A stretch of DNA of 64,000 bases from contig CANJZW010000005.1 of assembly GCA_947479475.1 (NCBI GenBank), forward strand, positions 1-64,000, written 5' to 3'. A model generated the notes under the pieces. That model saw only the letters and a program-made list of their open reading frames with translations. It searched no databases and was not told the origin of the DNA. Position 1 is the first letter of the stretch. Every line of letters begins with the position of its first letter. This document shows, one piece after another, positions 15,981 to 24,438 of the stretch. A program made the position numbers and the translations under genes. Origin of the DNA: Chthoniobacteraceae bacterium (GTDB taxonomy: Bacteria > Verrucomicrobiota > Verrucomicrobiia > Chthoniobacterales > Chthoniobacteraceae).

Positions 15981-18008
15981 TTAGCGGGTTGCGGCCGGGG
16001 CCATGATTTCATGTCCGTTTCCACGCGGGGCTGGCACGGCTTGGATAGAATCGTGTGCAACCAGTTCGTCCCGGGTGTATTCCGGAGGCATGGGGGGCGG
16101 GAGCGCCTTGGTGGATTTTGCGGCGAACTCCTCTTTGAACTTTGCGAGGAAGCTCTGCGTGGGCCAGGAACAGGCCTCGCCAAAGGCGCAGATCGTTTTG
16201 CCGGCGATATTGTCCGCCACGTTTTTGAGCGTGGCGGGATCTTCGGCAACGCCTCCACCGGCGACGATGCGGTCGGTGATTTTCTTCATCCACTGCGCGC
16301 CCTCGCGGCAGGGGGTGCATTGGCCGCAGGATTCGTGGGCGTAAAACTCGTTGATGTTGTTGAGGATCTCAACCATGTTGCGGCTGTCGTCCATCACGAT
16401 CACCCCGCCGGAGCCGGCCATTGAGCCTGCAGCGGCGAGGGAGTCGAAGTCCATGGGCAGGTCTTCCAAGGCCACTTCCTTGTCCTTGATTTTAAATGTT
16501 TCGCCGGCTCGAAGAACCTTTGCAGAGCTGCCCCCGGGAATGACTCCTTTGAAGGTGCGCCCGGGTTTCATGCCTCCGCAAATGTCGTTGATGAGTTCGC
16601 CCAGCGTGACAGTGCCGACGGCAACTTCATAGTAGCCTGGTCTTTGGACATCGCCAGAGACGCACAAGATTCGCGTGCCCGTGTTGTTGGGACGACCGAT
16701 CTTCGCGTATTCTTCGCCGCCCATGTGCACGATGTGTTTCACATGGCAGAGCGTTTCGACGTTATTGACGATCGTCGGGCACTGGTAGAGACCGAGGACG
16801 GCAGGAAAATAGGGCGGCTTGATGCGGGGATAGGGCCGTTTGCCTTCCAGCGATTCGATGAGCCCCGTTTCTTCCCCACAAATGTAAGCACCTGCGCCGC
16901 GGTGGATGTAGAGCTCGAGATCAAACCCGGAGCCGAGGATGTTCTTGCCAAGGAAACCCTTGGCGCGGGCTTCTGCGAGGGCTTTCTCCAGAATCACCGC
17001 CCCTTCTGGGAATTCTCCGCGGATGTAGAGGTAGGCAAGGCTCGCTCCAACGGTGAAGCAGGAGATGATCATCCCCTCAATAAGTTGGTGCGGATCCTGA
17101 TGGATGATGTAGCGGTCCTTGAACGTGCCCGGTTCGGATTCGTCCGCGTTGCAAACGAGATAGGTCGGTTTTGGGCCGCCGCGTTTGATGAAGCTCCACT
17201 TCGCGCCGCAAGGAAAACCGGCTCCGCCGCGGCCGCGCAGACCGCTTTTTTTCACTTCGTCGAGGAGCGCCTCTGGTGCGGTCTGGAGGGCCTTTTTGAG
17301 GTCGTCGTAGCCGCCCTCGGACAAGTACGTTTCGATGTCGTTGCCGCGGCCGGCCTTGTCGATGTTTTTAAAGATGAGACGGTGCTCGCGAGGATGAGGG
17401 GGCGTGGAGCGAGTTCGGGTTGCCTGGGAGGCAGAAGTTTTCCACAGGGCGGCGGCATCCTGGATCTTGATGTTCTCTACGAACATATCGTCCACCATGG
17501 CCACGGGCGCCGAACCGCAGGAGGCAAGGCACTCCACGAATTCAATCGAATATTGTCCGTCGGGACTCACGGCTACGGGGTTGCCGTGGCCCGGGTTGTG
17601 GACGGCATGGCCTGTCAATTTGGCGGGAGAATGCTCATGCCCTTGGTCGCCGTGGGCGTGGCCTTGCATGTGTGCATTCCAGGTCGCGATGTCGATCCCA
17701 GCGGACTTCGCGAGGGCATCACGCAGTTGGTAGCTGCCCGCCATCTGGCAGGAGAGCGTGCGGCACACGCGAATGTGGGTCTTGCCCGCGGGTTCCCGCC
17801 GGAACATGGGGTAGAAGGTGACCAGTTCGAGCACGTTGATGGGCTGCAGCTCGAGTTTGGCTGCGATCCAAGAGACGGCCGCGTCGGAGACAAAGCCGTA
17901 GTGTTCCTGCCAGAGATGGAGCAGGGGCAGAGAGGCGCTGCGTTTGGAGACGGGGTAATGCGAAATAGCCTCGTCAATCTTGGCCAGGAGGTCGGCGGGA
18001 AGGGTCAT
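15981..18008 (-). CDS. nuoEF: NuoE-NuoF fusion, NADH dehydrogenase module of complex I, with His-rich insert
   Basis: One uninterrupted 675-residue frame holds both subunits. Residues 1-180 are NuoE (thioredoxin-like 2Fe-2S), with ligands C82 and C87 (CRTLSC) and C160 and C164 (CLASC). Residues about 210-625 are NuoF: FMN/NADH-binding GRGGAGFPCGAKW at 259-271, and the 4Fe-4S ligands C561, C564, C567 and C607. Between the two Cys pairs of NuoE lies an extra segment (about 107-145) with eight histidines, such as HMQGHAHGDQGHEH. In typical NuoE this loop is short. The linker after NuoE (about 185-210) is Ser/Thr/Arg/Pro-rich. The start ATG overlaps the upstream lipoprotein stop as ATGA. Confidence 0.93.
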   Translation of the reverse strand: MTLPADLLAKIDEAISHYPVSKRSASLPLLHLWQEHYGFVSDAAVSWIAAKLELQPINVLELVTFYPMFRREPAGKTHIRVCRTLSCQMAGSYQLRDALAKSAGIDIATWNAHMQGHAHGDQGHEHSPAKLTGHAVHNPGHGNPVAVSPDGQYSIEFVECLASCGSAPVAMVDDMFVENIKIQDAAALWKTSASQATRTRSTPPHPREHRLIFKNIDKAGRGNDIETYLSEGGYDDLKKALQTAPEALLDEVKKSGLRGRGGAGFPCGAKWSFIKRGGPKPTYLVCNADESEPGTFKDRYIIHQDPHQLIEGMIISCFTVGASLAYLYIRGEFPEGAVILEKALAEARAKGFLGKNILGSGFDLELYIHRGAGAYICGEETGLIESLEGKRPYPRIKPPYFPAVLGLYQCPTIVNNVETLCHVKHIVHMGGEEYAKIGRPNNTGTRILCVSGDVQRPGYYEVAVGTVTLGELINDICGGMKPGRTFKGVIPGGSSAKVLRAGETFKIKDKEVALEDLPMDFDSLAAAGSMAGSGGVIVMDDSRNMVEILNNINEFYAHESCGQCTPCREGAQWMKKITDRIVAGGGVAEDPATLKNVADNIAGKTICAFGEACSWPTQSFLAKFKEEFAAKSTKALPPPMPPEYTRDELVAHDSIQAVPAPRGNGHEIMAPAATR

Positions 18009-18358
18009 GGTTTTTTCGGTTCCGTCTCGGGCGGCGTGTTCCAGCCGGGCACTCGGTTGATCAATTTGTTGTCGAAGAAATGAAGTTCCAAAGTTTTGCC
18101 GTCTTGTTCGTAATAATAACGGGTGACTGGGACTTCCTTCTTTTGCGTTTCAAGTTCAAGGGTTGCGTTTTCAACCCGGTCAGGCTGGCCGAGGATGGAT
18201 TCCACCTCCTTGGGGGAGAGGCTTTTCTTTCCTGTTTTTTCCAGCTTATCAAACCGAGTGTTTACCGCATTGATGTTTTCCTGAGAAATCTCCGGCTTGC
18301 ACGCAGCCGTGCCAAAAAAAGCAATCGCTCCTAGAAGCAACAGAGGTGTCCAACTCAT
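18005..18358 (-). CDS. BamE/OmlA-like lipoprotein inside the complex I operon
   Basis: From the ATG at 18358 the product has 117 residues, beginning MSWTPLLLLGAIAFFGTAAC, a lipoprotein signal with Cys20 as the expected lipid-modified residue. A GTG at 18430 would add 24 residues but spoil the signal. The mature part has ESILGQPDRV, later a YYYEQDGKTLELHFF block and a short NKLI end, a pattern like the SmpA/OmlA (BamE) fold of small outer-membrane lipoproteins. No complex I subunit has this structure. It lies between nuoD and nuoEF and shares four bases with the nuoEF start. The role is unknown; assembly or anchoring is conjecture. Confidence 0.75.
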   Translation of the reverse strand: MSWTPLLLLGAIAFFGTAACKPEISQENINAVNTRFDKLEKTGKKSLSPKEVESILGQPDRVENATLELETQKKEVPVTRYYYEQDGKTLELHFFDNKLINRVPGWNTPPETEPKKP

Positions 18359-18413
18359 TGAAAGTGTTTGAAGCCTAGAAATTGTTGAAAGATTAAGGTT
18401 CAGCGGCCCGTTT

Positions 18414-19682
18414 TTAACGATCGCTTTCACCCATCACAAAATCCAGTGATCCCAAAATGGCAACGACGTCGCTCATGAGGTGGCCGGGAAGGATCTTTGG
18501 CAGAATGCTCAAATTCACAAAAGAGGGGGCGCGGATTTTGAGCCGGTGTGGGACACCACCACCCTTTGAATTGATGTAAAATCCAAGCTCGCCCTTCGGG
18601 TTTTCGGCACCGAAGTACACCTCGCCGACTGGCGCCTTGAGCCCCTCAGTGTGAAGGATAAAGTGGTGGATCAATTCCTCCATTTTCGTCATCACGCTCG
18701 TTTTGGGAGGAGGAAGGTTCTTGGGGTCGGAGACCGTGATGGGGCCGGAAGGAAGCGTTTCGAGAACCTGGCGCAGAATTTTCACGGACTGACGCATTTC
18801 CTCCACCCGGCACAAGTAACGGTCGTAGCAATCCCCTGCGGAGCCAATGGGCACGTCAAAATCGTACTTTTCGTAGCCGAGGTACGGGTGTTTCTTGCGC
18901 AGATCGTGATCCACGCCCGAACCGCGCAGGTTCGGCCCGGTCAGGCCGTAAGAAATGGCGTCTTCCTTGGTAATGACCCCCACGTCTTTGGTTCGGTCGA
19001 CAAAAATGCGGTTTCTGGAAAGAAGCGCGTCCACTTCGTCGAGGGAGGGGATAAACTCGTCCAGGAACTTGTTCACCATCGGGAAGAAGGGCGCCTGGAG
19101 GTCGCGCGTCATCCCGCCGATGCGAGTGTAGCTCGTGGTGAAACGGGCCCCGGAGATGACTTCGCACAGGTTGTAAATTTTTTCGCGTTCCGTGAACGTG
19201 TACAAGAAAACGGTCATCGCGCCGGTATCCATGGCGAAGGCGCCGAGTCCGAGCAAATGAGAGGAGATGCGCGCCAACTCGCAGCAGATGACGCGGATAG
19301 CCTGCCCGCGAGGGGGCAGTTCCCAGCCCATGAGTTTTTCCACGGCCATGGCGTAAGCCACGTTGTTGGCGAGAGGGGCTAGGTAATCCAGTCGGTCCGT
19401 GTAGGGGACGAACTGATTATAAGTCATGTTTTCAGCAATTTTCTCATCACCCCGATGGAGGTAACCTACATCGGGAGTTGCCTTGGTGATGAACTCTCCG
19501 TCCATTTCCAAAACCAACCGGAGAACGCCATGCGTTGCCGGGTGGGATGGGCCCATGTTCAGGATGAGTTTTTCTCCAAGCAAATCGGTCGCCCCCGAGT
19601 TTCCAGCGGCGAGGTGCTGGAGAGCGGTTTGAGTTTTGGCGAGGGTGTCCGGCTGCTCGAAGGGCTGGGTAGTAACGGCCAT
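18414..19682 (-). CDS. nuoD: NADH-quinone oxidoreductase subunit D
   Basis: I start at the ATG at 19682, giving 422 residues; the frame is open upstream to 19811 but that part has no NuoD similarity. The 49-kDa-type quinone-site subunit is identified by LNMGPSHPATHGVLRLVLEM, HRGDEKIAENMTYNQFVPYTDRLDYL and CELARISSHLLGLGAFAMDTGA. The end is LGSLDFVMGESDR, close to the usual LGSIDFVLGEVDR. No NuoC domain is fused at its N-terminus. It is the first gene of the operon in this window. Upstream the divergent phosphoesterase gene begins, so nuoA, nuoB and nuoC must be elsewhere. Confidence 0.95.
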   Translation of the reverse strand: MAVTTQPFEQPDTLAKTQTALQHLAAGNSGATDLLGEKLILNMGPSHPATHGVLRLVLEMDGEFITKATPDVGYLHRGDEKIAENMTYNQFVPYTDRLDYLAPLANNVAYAMAVEKLMGWELPPRGQAIRVICCELARISSHLLGLGAFAMDTGAMTVFLYTFTEREKIYNLCEVISGARFTTSYTRIGGMTRDLQAPFFPMVNKFLDEFIPSLDEVDALLSRNRIFVDRTKDVGVITKEDAISYGLTGPNLRGSGVDHDLRKKHPYLGYEKYDFDVPIGSAGDCYDRYLCRVEEMRQSVKILRQVLETLPSGPITVSDPKNLPPPKTSVMTKMEELIHHFILHTEGLKAPVGEVYFGAENPKGELGFYINSKGGGVPHRLKIRAPSFVNLSILPKILPGHLMSDVVAILGSLDFVMGESDR

Positions 19683-19889
19683 AGTATGGGCTGCGAAGCT
19701 GAAGACGGTAGGTGGGTGGGGAAGAAGCCAGCAAGCCGAATTTGTGAAATATTTCACAATCTCGGCGCTTTCCCACGGGGCTTTGACTGCCGGCGCCGAC
19801 CCCTTGGCCATTTGGATGGGGGGCGGCAGGCTTTTTCTTTAAATTTACGGCTTTTGGCGGCGTTCGATTCAACCAACACTATATTTGAC
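19683..19889. promoter_or_regulatory. Divergent promoter region for nuoD operon and metallophosphoesterase
   Basis: This 207-base gap lies between two divergently read starts and must hold the promoter of the complex I operon on the minus strand and of the phosphoesterase on the plus strand. A GAAATATTTCACAA segment near 19746-19760 contains the short palindrome TGTGAAATATTTCACA, a perfect 16-base inverted repeat, which is a possible regulator site. No experimentally known box was matched. Confidence 0.5.
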
Positions 19890-20717
19890 ATGCTTTCTCG
19901 AAGGATTTTTTTAACTTCCTCCATGGCCGCCCTTCTTTCTGCTGGCGGCGTCAAGGCTTTGGCCGAACCCCTGGATTTCAGGTTGGAGGTCGTAAAGGTT
20001 CCCGTCTGCGGTTTGCCCGAAGCTCTGGAGGGGTTTCGGATTGTTTCCCTGAGCGATTTTCACCTGCTGCCATTCACCCAGCTCGATTTTTTGAAGAAAG
20101 CCGTCGATTTCGCCAGCGCGTTGAAGCCGGACCTGGTGGTTTTGCTGGGGGATTTCGTGGATGCAACCGTCGAATCCATTCACGATCTCGCTCCTGTGCT
20201 GGAGACGCTGCGCTCGCGCTTTGGCGTGATGGCGGTTTTGGGGAACCACGACTATATCCAAGGCTCCGGTATCGTTGCCCGGACCCTTTTGCGCCACGGC
20301 GTGGAAGTTTTAATGAACAGTGGCATTCTTTTGCCCGTTGGGAATGCCAGTCTTTACATCGCCGGAACCGAATCCATTTCCAGCCGGTTTCATTTGCCCT
20401 GGGCCCTTGAGGGAAACCATTTCGGCGCGCCAACGCTTTTGCTGGCCCACGAGCCGGACGTTGCCGATTGTGTCGCGGCCGACGGGAGGGTGGCGCTTCA
20501 GTTGTCGGGGCACAGCCACGGGGGGCAGGTGCGTTTCGGAGGACTTGAGCGGTTGCTGCTTCCCAAGGGGGGGCGGAAATATCCGTACGGCTCATACCAG
20601 GTTGGAAATTTGTTTTTACATACGAGCCGTGGACTGGGGACGACGGGTCTGCCTGTGCGGCTTGGAAGTCCGCCCGAGGTGACCCAGGTGATCCTAACCC
20701 GGGCCGCGGAGGCCTAG
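19890..20717 (+). CDS. Exported metallophosphoesterase (YaeI-like)
   Basis: The product has 275 residues from the ATG at 19890, chosen because it starts a twin-arginine-like signal (MLSRRIFLTSSMAALLSAGG); the open frame extends far upstream without homology. All calcineurin-type metal-site motifs are present: SDFHL, LLGDFVD, LGNHDY, LAHEPD and SGHSHGGQ. The order and the short C-terminal GTTGLPVR block fit the YaeI/YkuE phosphodiesterase group. It likely acts outside the cytoplasm on a phosphodiester such as a lipid-linked sugar nucleotide. Its promoter is shared divergently with nuoD. Confidence 0.85.
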   Translation: MLSRRIFLTSSMAALLSAGGVKALAEPLDFRLEVVKVPVCGLPEALEGFRIVSLSDFHLLPFTQLDFLKKAVDFASALKPDLVVLLGDFVDATVESIHDLAPVLETLRSRFGVMAVLGNHDYIQGSGIVARTLLRHGVEVLMNSGILLPVGNASLYIAGTESISSRFHLPWALEGNHFGAPTLLLAHEPDVADCVAADGRVALQLSGHSHGGQVRFGGLERLLLPKGGRKYPYGSYQVGNLFLHTSRGLGTTGLPVRLGSPPEVTQVILTRAAEA

Positions 20718-20807
20718 GCCTGGGCGTTGTTTGTGGAACCCTTTCGGGGAAAAGCTTCCCGCTCGCGCGTGACATAGCGTGCCCAGCCATGCATCATTTC
20801 GCCCCCT

Positions 20808-21881
20808 ATGCAGAAGTCTGATGGCATGAACTACGCACCGGTGGGAAAACCCGCGCCGGTGGTCCAACCCGGAGAATTTACTTTCGCCGCCGTGGCCCTT
20901 GATCACGGTCATATCAACGGCCAGTGCCGTGGGCTTACAGAGGCGGGCGGTGAATTGCGGTACGTCTATGATCCGGATCCCGCGAAAGTGGAGCGATTTT
21001 GCGCCACCTTTCCGGGGGTGGAACCTTTGCGCAGCGTGGACGAGGTGCTCTCCAAGCCGGAAATCAAGCTTGTGGCTTCGGCGGCGATTCCCTGCGACCG
21101 CGGTCCTCTCGGGCTGCGCGTGATGGACGCAGGCAAGGACTATTTTACCGACAAAGCGCCCTTCACGGCGCAGGCGCAGCTCGATGCCGCCAGGCTCAAA
21201 GTAGTCGAAACCGGGCGCAAATACGCGGTCTATTATGCGGAACGCATCCACACGGAGTGCGGGGTGCGGGCAGGGCAGTTGATCGCCGAAGGGGCGATCG
21301 GCAGGGTCGTGCAAGTTTTGGGCCTGGGTCCGCACCGCTCCAATCCCGCATCCCGGCCGGAGTGGTTCTGGGATCCCGTTCGTAACGGCGGGATTTTGTG
21401 CGACATCGGCTCCCACCAGTTTGAGCAGTTTCTGACGTTTGCCGGCGCCAAGAATGCGACTCTGGTGCGTTCGGCCGTGGCGAACTACCACCACAAGGAC
21501 CATCCGGATTTTCAGGACTGGGGGGAGGCTTCTCTCGTTGGCGACAACGGGGCGACCAACTATGTACGCCTCGACTGGCTCAACCCGCAGGGTTTGCGCA
21601 CGTGGGGGGACGGGCGGACCTTCATTTTGGGAACCAAGGGATACATGGAGCTGCGCAAGTATCTAAACGTTGCAGCGGAAATGGAGGGGGACCACTTGTT
21701 TCTGGTCGATGACAGAGGCGAGCACCACTTGAAATGCCACGGCGAGGTTGGGTTTCCCTTCTTCGGCCAGCTTATCCTGGACTGCCTTAACCGGACTGAA
21801 AACGCCATGACCCAAGAGCATGCCTTCAAGGCTGCGGAGCTCTGTCTCGCCGCACAGGCCGCCGCCGTTAAAATAGAGTAG
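20808..21881 (+). CDS. Gfo/Idh/MocA-family oxidoreductase
   Basis: The 357-residue product has an N-terminal Rossmann fold (residues about 20-140) with a modified dinucleotide loop (ALDHGHINGQCRGL). The family KAPF variant of the EKP motif (DKAPFTAQAQLDAARL) is near residue 115. The C-terminal alpha/beta domain contains GGILCDIGSHQFEQFLTF, equivalent to the conserved G-G-x-x-x-D-x-G-x-H block with the catalytic-site His. No signal peptide is visible, so it is probably cytoplasmic. The substrate is likely a sugar or polyol derivative. A second in-frame ATG lies at 20826. Confidence 0.85.
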   Translation: MQKSDGMNYAPVGKPAPVVQPGEFTFAAVALDHGHINGQCRGLTEAGGELRYVYDPDPAKVERFCATFPGVEPLRSVDEVLSKPEIKLVASAAIPCDRGPLGLRVMDAGKDYFTDKAPFTAQAQLDAARLKVVETGRKYAVYYAERIHTECGVRAGQLIAEGAIGRVVQVLGLGPHRSNPASRPEWFWDPVRNGGILCDIGSHQFEQFLTFAGAKNATLVRSAVANYHHKDHPDFQDWGEASLVGDNGATNYVRLDWLNPQGLRTWGDGRTFILGTKGYMELRKYLNVAAEMEGDHLFLVDDRGEHHLKCHGEVGFPFFGQLILDCLNRTENAMTQEHAFKAAELCLAAQAAAVKIE

Positions 21882-21932
21882 CGTCGGCCTTTGTTCTTTC
21901 CCGCAATGGCCCCAGCTTCTTCCTGATCCCCT

Positions 21933-22463
21933 ATGGAACCCGTTTCATCCGAGCCCGCAGCTCTTTGGGCGCCTTGGCGCGCTGAATATTTCGCCTCACC
22001 CCGCAACCCTGATTTCCTCCGTGAGGCGGGCCAGACCACGGACGACCGTGGTCACCTTGTGTTGCTGCGGCGCAGGCACTGCTTTTTGATGCTCAACCGG
22101 TATCCCTACACCGTGGGCCACCTCATGGCTGTTCCTTATCAAAAGGTAGCCGGCATGGAGGCCCTGAGTCAGGGCGAGCAGTTGGATCTCTGGGAGCTTG
22201 CGATTATCGCCCAGAAGGTGCTTCGAAAGACGGTGGGTGCCCAGGGTTTTAATGTCGGACTCAACCTTGGGACCTGCGCCGGGGCTGGGTTTGCCGACCA
22301 CCTTCACCTCCACATTGTGCCGAGGCGAGAAGGGGACCATAATTTCATGCCTGTGCTAGGCGGGCCGATGGTGCTCTCCGAATCCCTTGAGGCCGTGTAT
22401 GAACGGCTGCTTGTCGCTCTTGCGGAGTGCGGGGCCGCGACTCCCGCTGCGGCAGTGGGGTAG
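21933..22463 (+). CDS. HIT-family hydrolase or phosphorylase
   Basis: The 176-residue protein contains the histidine triad HLHLHIVPRR near residue 125, preceded by NVGLNLGTCAGAGFADH. The N-terminal segment LWAPWRAEYF is characteristic of the HIT branch that includes bacterial AP4A phosphorylase-like enzymes. LMLNRYPYTVGHLMAVPY is the conserved core strand. It is expected to cleave a nucleoside phosphate linkage such as diadenosine polyphosphate. It lies 51 bases after the oxidoreductase on the same strand. Confidence 0.9.
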   Translation: MEPVSSEPAALWAPWRAEYFASPRNPDFLREAGQTTDDRGHLVLLRRRHCFLMLNRYPYTVGHLMAVPYQKVAGMEALSQGEQLDLWELAIIAQKVLRKTVGAQGFNVGLNLGTCAGAGFADHLHLHIVPRREGDHNFMPVLGGPMVLSESLEAVYERLLVALAECGAATPAAAVG

Positions 22464-22716
22464 GGTGCCCTCCTCCCAAAAATAGTTTTACCGATCAAAA
22501 TAAGGCCCCCCCAGAAGCGCCCCCCGCTCGCGCCGAGGGGCCGTTCTGGGCCCGAGAATTGAGGCGCAGATGGTCTCCTCATGGCGGCGGGAGTCTGCCT
22601 TGAGAAGTATTGATTGCAATTCTAGTGGGAGGCCTCTCGCTGAATGTAGCTAAGAAAGAGGCCGTGGGATGTTCATTATGGGGCAGTCCCTACGGGTTCC
22701 CCCCTTTTTTTAGATC

Positions 22717-23721
22717 ATGAAAAAGCACATCCTCTTCCTCTCTTGCACTCTGGCTCTTGCGCCATTTGGCAAATCCTCCCCAGTAGTTTATCAGGGCACG
22801 GATGGCCCGGGGAAGGGTAAGAAAATCGTATTTATCGCGAGTGACCATGAATACAAGTCGGAGGAAATGCTCCCAGCCTTGGCGCGGATTTTGGCAAAAC
22901 ATCATGGCTTTCATTGTTCCGTGCTTTTTGGGGTTGATTCTGCCACTGGCGAAATCAAACCGGGCCAGTCTAATATTCCGGGCACTGAAATTCTCAAAGA
23001 TGCCGATCTGATGGTCATCTTCACCCGGTTTCAAAATCTGCCAGCCGAACAAATGGATCCGATTGTGGCATACCTCAATCGGGGAGGCCCCGTCGTCGGG
23101 TTTCGCACGGCGACACACGGTTTTAAAATTCCAACAGACAGTCCCTACGCTAAATACGACTTTAATTATAAGGGAACTGATTATGTGGGCGGATTTGGGC
23201 GTCAAATCCTAGGTGAGACGTGGGTTGGGCACTATGGGCCAAATCACAAATCGAGCACACGTCTGGATCTTGTTCCCGAAAAAATGGCGCATCCTGTGCT
23301 GCGCGGAGTGAGCAACGCGTGGGCGGAACTGGGCGGCTACAACGCCTACCCAATGGAGGGGAGTGAAATTCTCGCCATGGCCCAGCCGCTGAACGGAATG
23401 ACGCCGGATTCCCCGGTGGACGAGGCCAAAAAGCCGATGGCTGGCGCTTGGGTACGGACTTACAAAAGTGAATCTGGTAAAGAAGGGCGTGTATTTGCCT
23501 CCACCTACGGTGGTTCTGGAGATTTACTCAACGACGGGTTCCGGCGTATGGCGGTCAATGGCTGCTTTTGGGCTGTGGGTTTGGAGGGGGCTATCACTCC
23601 AAATCTCAACTCGGCCATCGTGGGCCCATACCGGCCGACATGGATGGGAGCGACAAAACGGAATGCCCACGTCAAGCCTGAGGCGCTCGAGGGGTGGGAT
23701 TCGCCCATCCTGCCGGAGTAG
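22717..23721 (+). CDS. Exported ThuA-like protein
   Basis: The 334-residue product has a Sec signal (MKKHILFLSCTLALAPFG) and a ThuA/trehalose-utilisation-like class I amidotransferase-type fold. Visible blocks are KIVFIASDHEYKSEEMLPAL, DLMVIFTRFQNLPAEQ and GGPVVGFRTATHGF, which corresponds to the ThuA segment where the amidotransferase nucleophile would be (here Thr-His, no Cys). HKSSTRLDLVPEKMAHPVLRG is typical of secreted Planctomycetes and Verrucomicrobia members. A sugar-related periplasmic role is likely but the reaction is unknown. It ends about 700 bases before the sialic acid genes and is transcribed toward them. Confidence 0.8.
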   Translation: MKKHILFLSCTLALAPFGKSSPVVYQGTDGPGKGKKIVFIASDHEYKSEEMLPALARILAKHHGFHCSVLFGVDSATGEIKPGQSNIPGTEILKDADLMVIFTRFQNLPAEQMDPIVAYLNRGGPVVGFRTATHGFKIPTDSPYAKYDFNYKGTDYVGGFGRQILGETWVGHYGPNHKSSTRLDLVPEKMAHPVLRGVSNAWAELGGYNAYPMEGSEILAMAQPLNGMTPDSPVDEAKKPMAGAWVRTYKSESGKEGRVFASTYGGSGDLLNDGFRRMAVNGCFWAVGLEGAITPNLNSAIVGPYRPTWMGATKRNAHVKPEALEGWDSPILPE

Positions 23722-24438
23722 ACTTCGGCGCTCCTCTTTCCCCGATTCCGTCGATGGCAAGCTCAAGGAGTTACGCAACCAATACGGGGTAAAGGACAAT
23801 GCTCTTTTTTCTTAAACGCTAACAGGCTTGAACGAAACGGCTGAAGTCTCCCATAAATGGAGTCTCAGACATCCTGACCTTTGCCTGAACAGCGCCGGTA
23901 AACCCGGGAAACGCAATGAGCGCAGTTGGTTTCCTGCCTCAGCTTGAGCAACGTCAGGGATGCCGCAAATACAACTCCCCATTTTCCCTGCCGGCTCCTC
24001 TTTCATTCCTCAGAGAGCCTTAATGCTTTCACGGGCCTGGCGTTGCTGCTCTTTTAATCCCAGCGAACGCGTGCGTTTATCCGAGCGTTGGAGAAAGTTT
24101 TGCAGATGAAGTTCGACGAACAAATCCTCAATGCCGCTCGCCCTCAAAATGCGGCCTACCCTTTCCAAGCGGCTTTGTTGTTCGTTGTAGTTTTTGCATC
24201 CGCGAATCACAGGCAGAGCTGGACGAAGCTCGGTTTGGAGGGTGAACAATTTTATTTTTTTAACGATCAAGCGTTACATTATAGTCGCTTATGAGATCAC
24301 AGACAGCCTTAGGTCGCGGGAATTGAGGTGATCTGCTTCGAATCTCAATCAGCTCTATGCGTCTCTCTAGCCCGGTGAAAAAAACGAGAAATTGAGATCA
24401 GGAAGATTCCTTGTCCAACGGGATTATTCAGGCAGAGG
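23722..24438. other. Gene-poor stretch between convergent genes
   Basis: This 717-base stretch separates the ThuA-like gene (plus) from nanA (minus). It contains one possible small minus-strand frame (24010-24270). Around 23735-23815 the plus strand gives VDGKLKELRNQYGVKDNALFS before a stop, which could be a leftover C-terminus but has no start. I see no terminator with a clear T-run and no RNA gene. Confidence 0.5.
24010..24270 (-). CDS. Small unrecognised protein, possible transposase N-terminal fragment
   Basis: A TTG-started frame of 86 residues has natural-looking composition: residues about 33-60 give RLERVGRILRASGIEDLFVE and the tail is rich in K, R, Q and E (SDKRTRSLGLKEQQRQARES). 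The pattern of an LxRVxxILRxSGIExxFV helix resembles the N-terminus of some transposases, but I cannot name a family. The frame ends without a catalytic domain. It may be the stub of a decayed element or a non-coding coincidence. Confidence 0.35.
   Translation of the reverse strand: MIVKKIKLFTLQTELRPALPVIRGCKNYNEQQSRLERVGRILRASGIEDLFVELHLQNFLQRSDKRTRSLGLKEQQRQARESIKAL

Noticed and set aside
16644-18083. Plus-strand 479-codon frame opposite nuoEF
   Set aside because: It is antisense to the NuoEF fusion with all its Fe-S ligands. No motif is found in the plus-strand product.
22464-22716. G/C-rich run between the HIT and ThuA-like genes, checked for tRNA or terminator
   Set aside because: No cloverleaf and no stem with a T-run could be built.
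23734-23815. Protein-like tail (KLKELRNQYGVKDNALFS) after the ThuA-like gene
   Set aside because: It has no start codon of its own and is only about 25 codons. It may be a remnant, but too little remains to support a feature.
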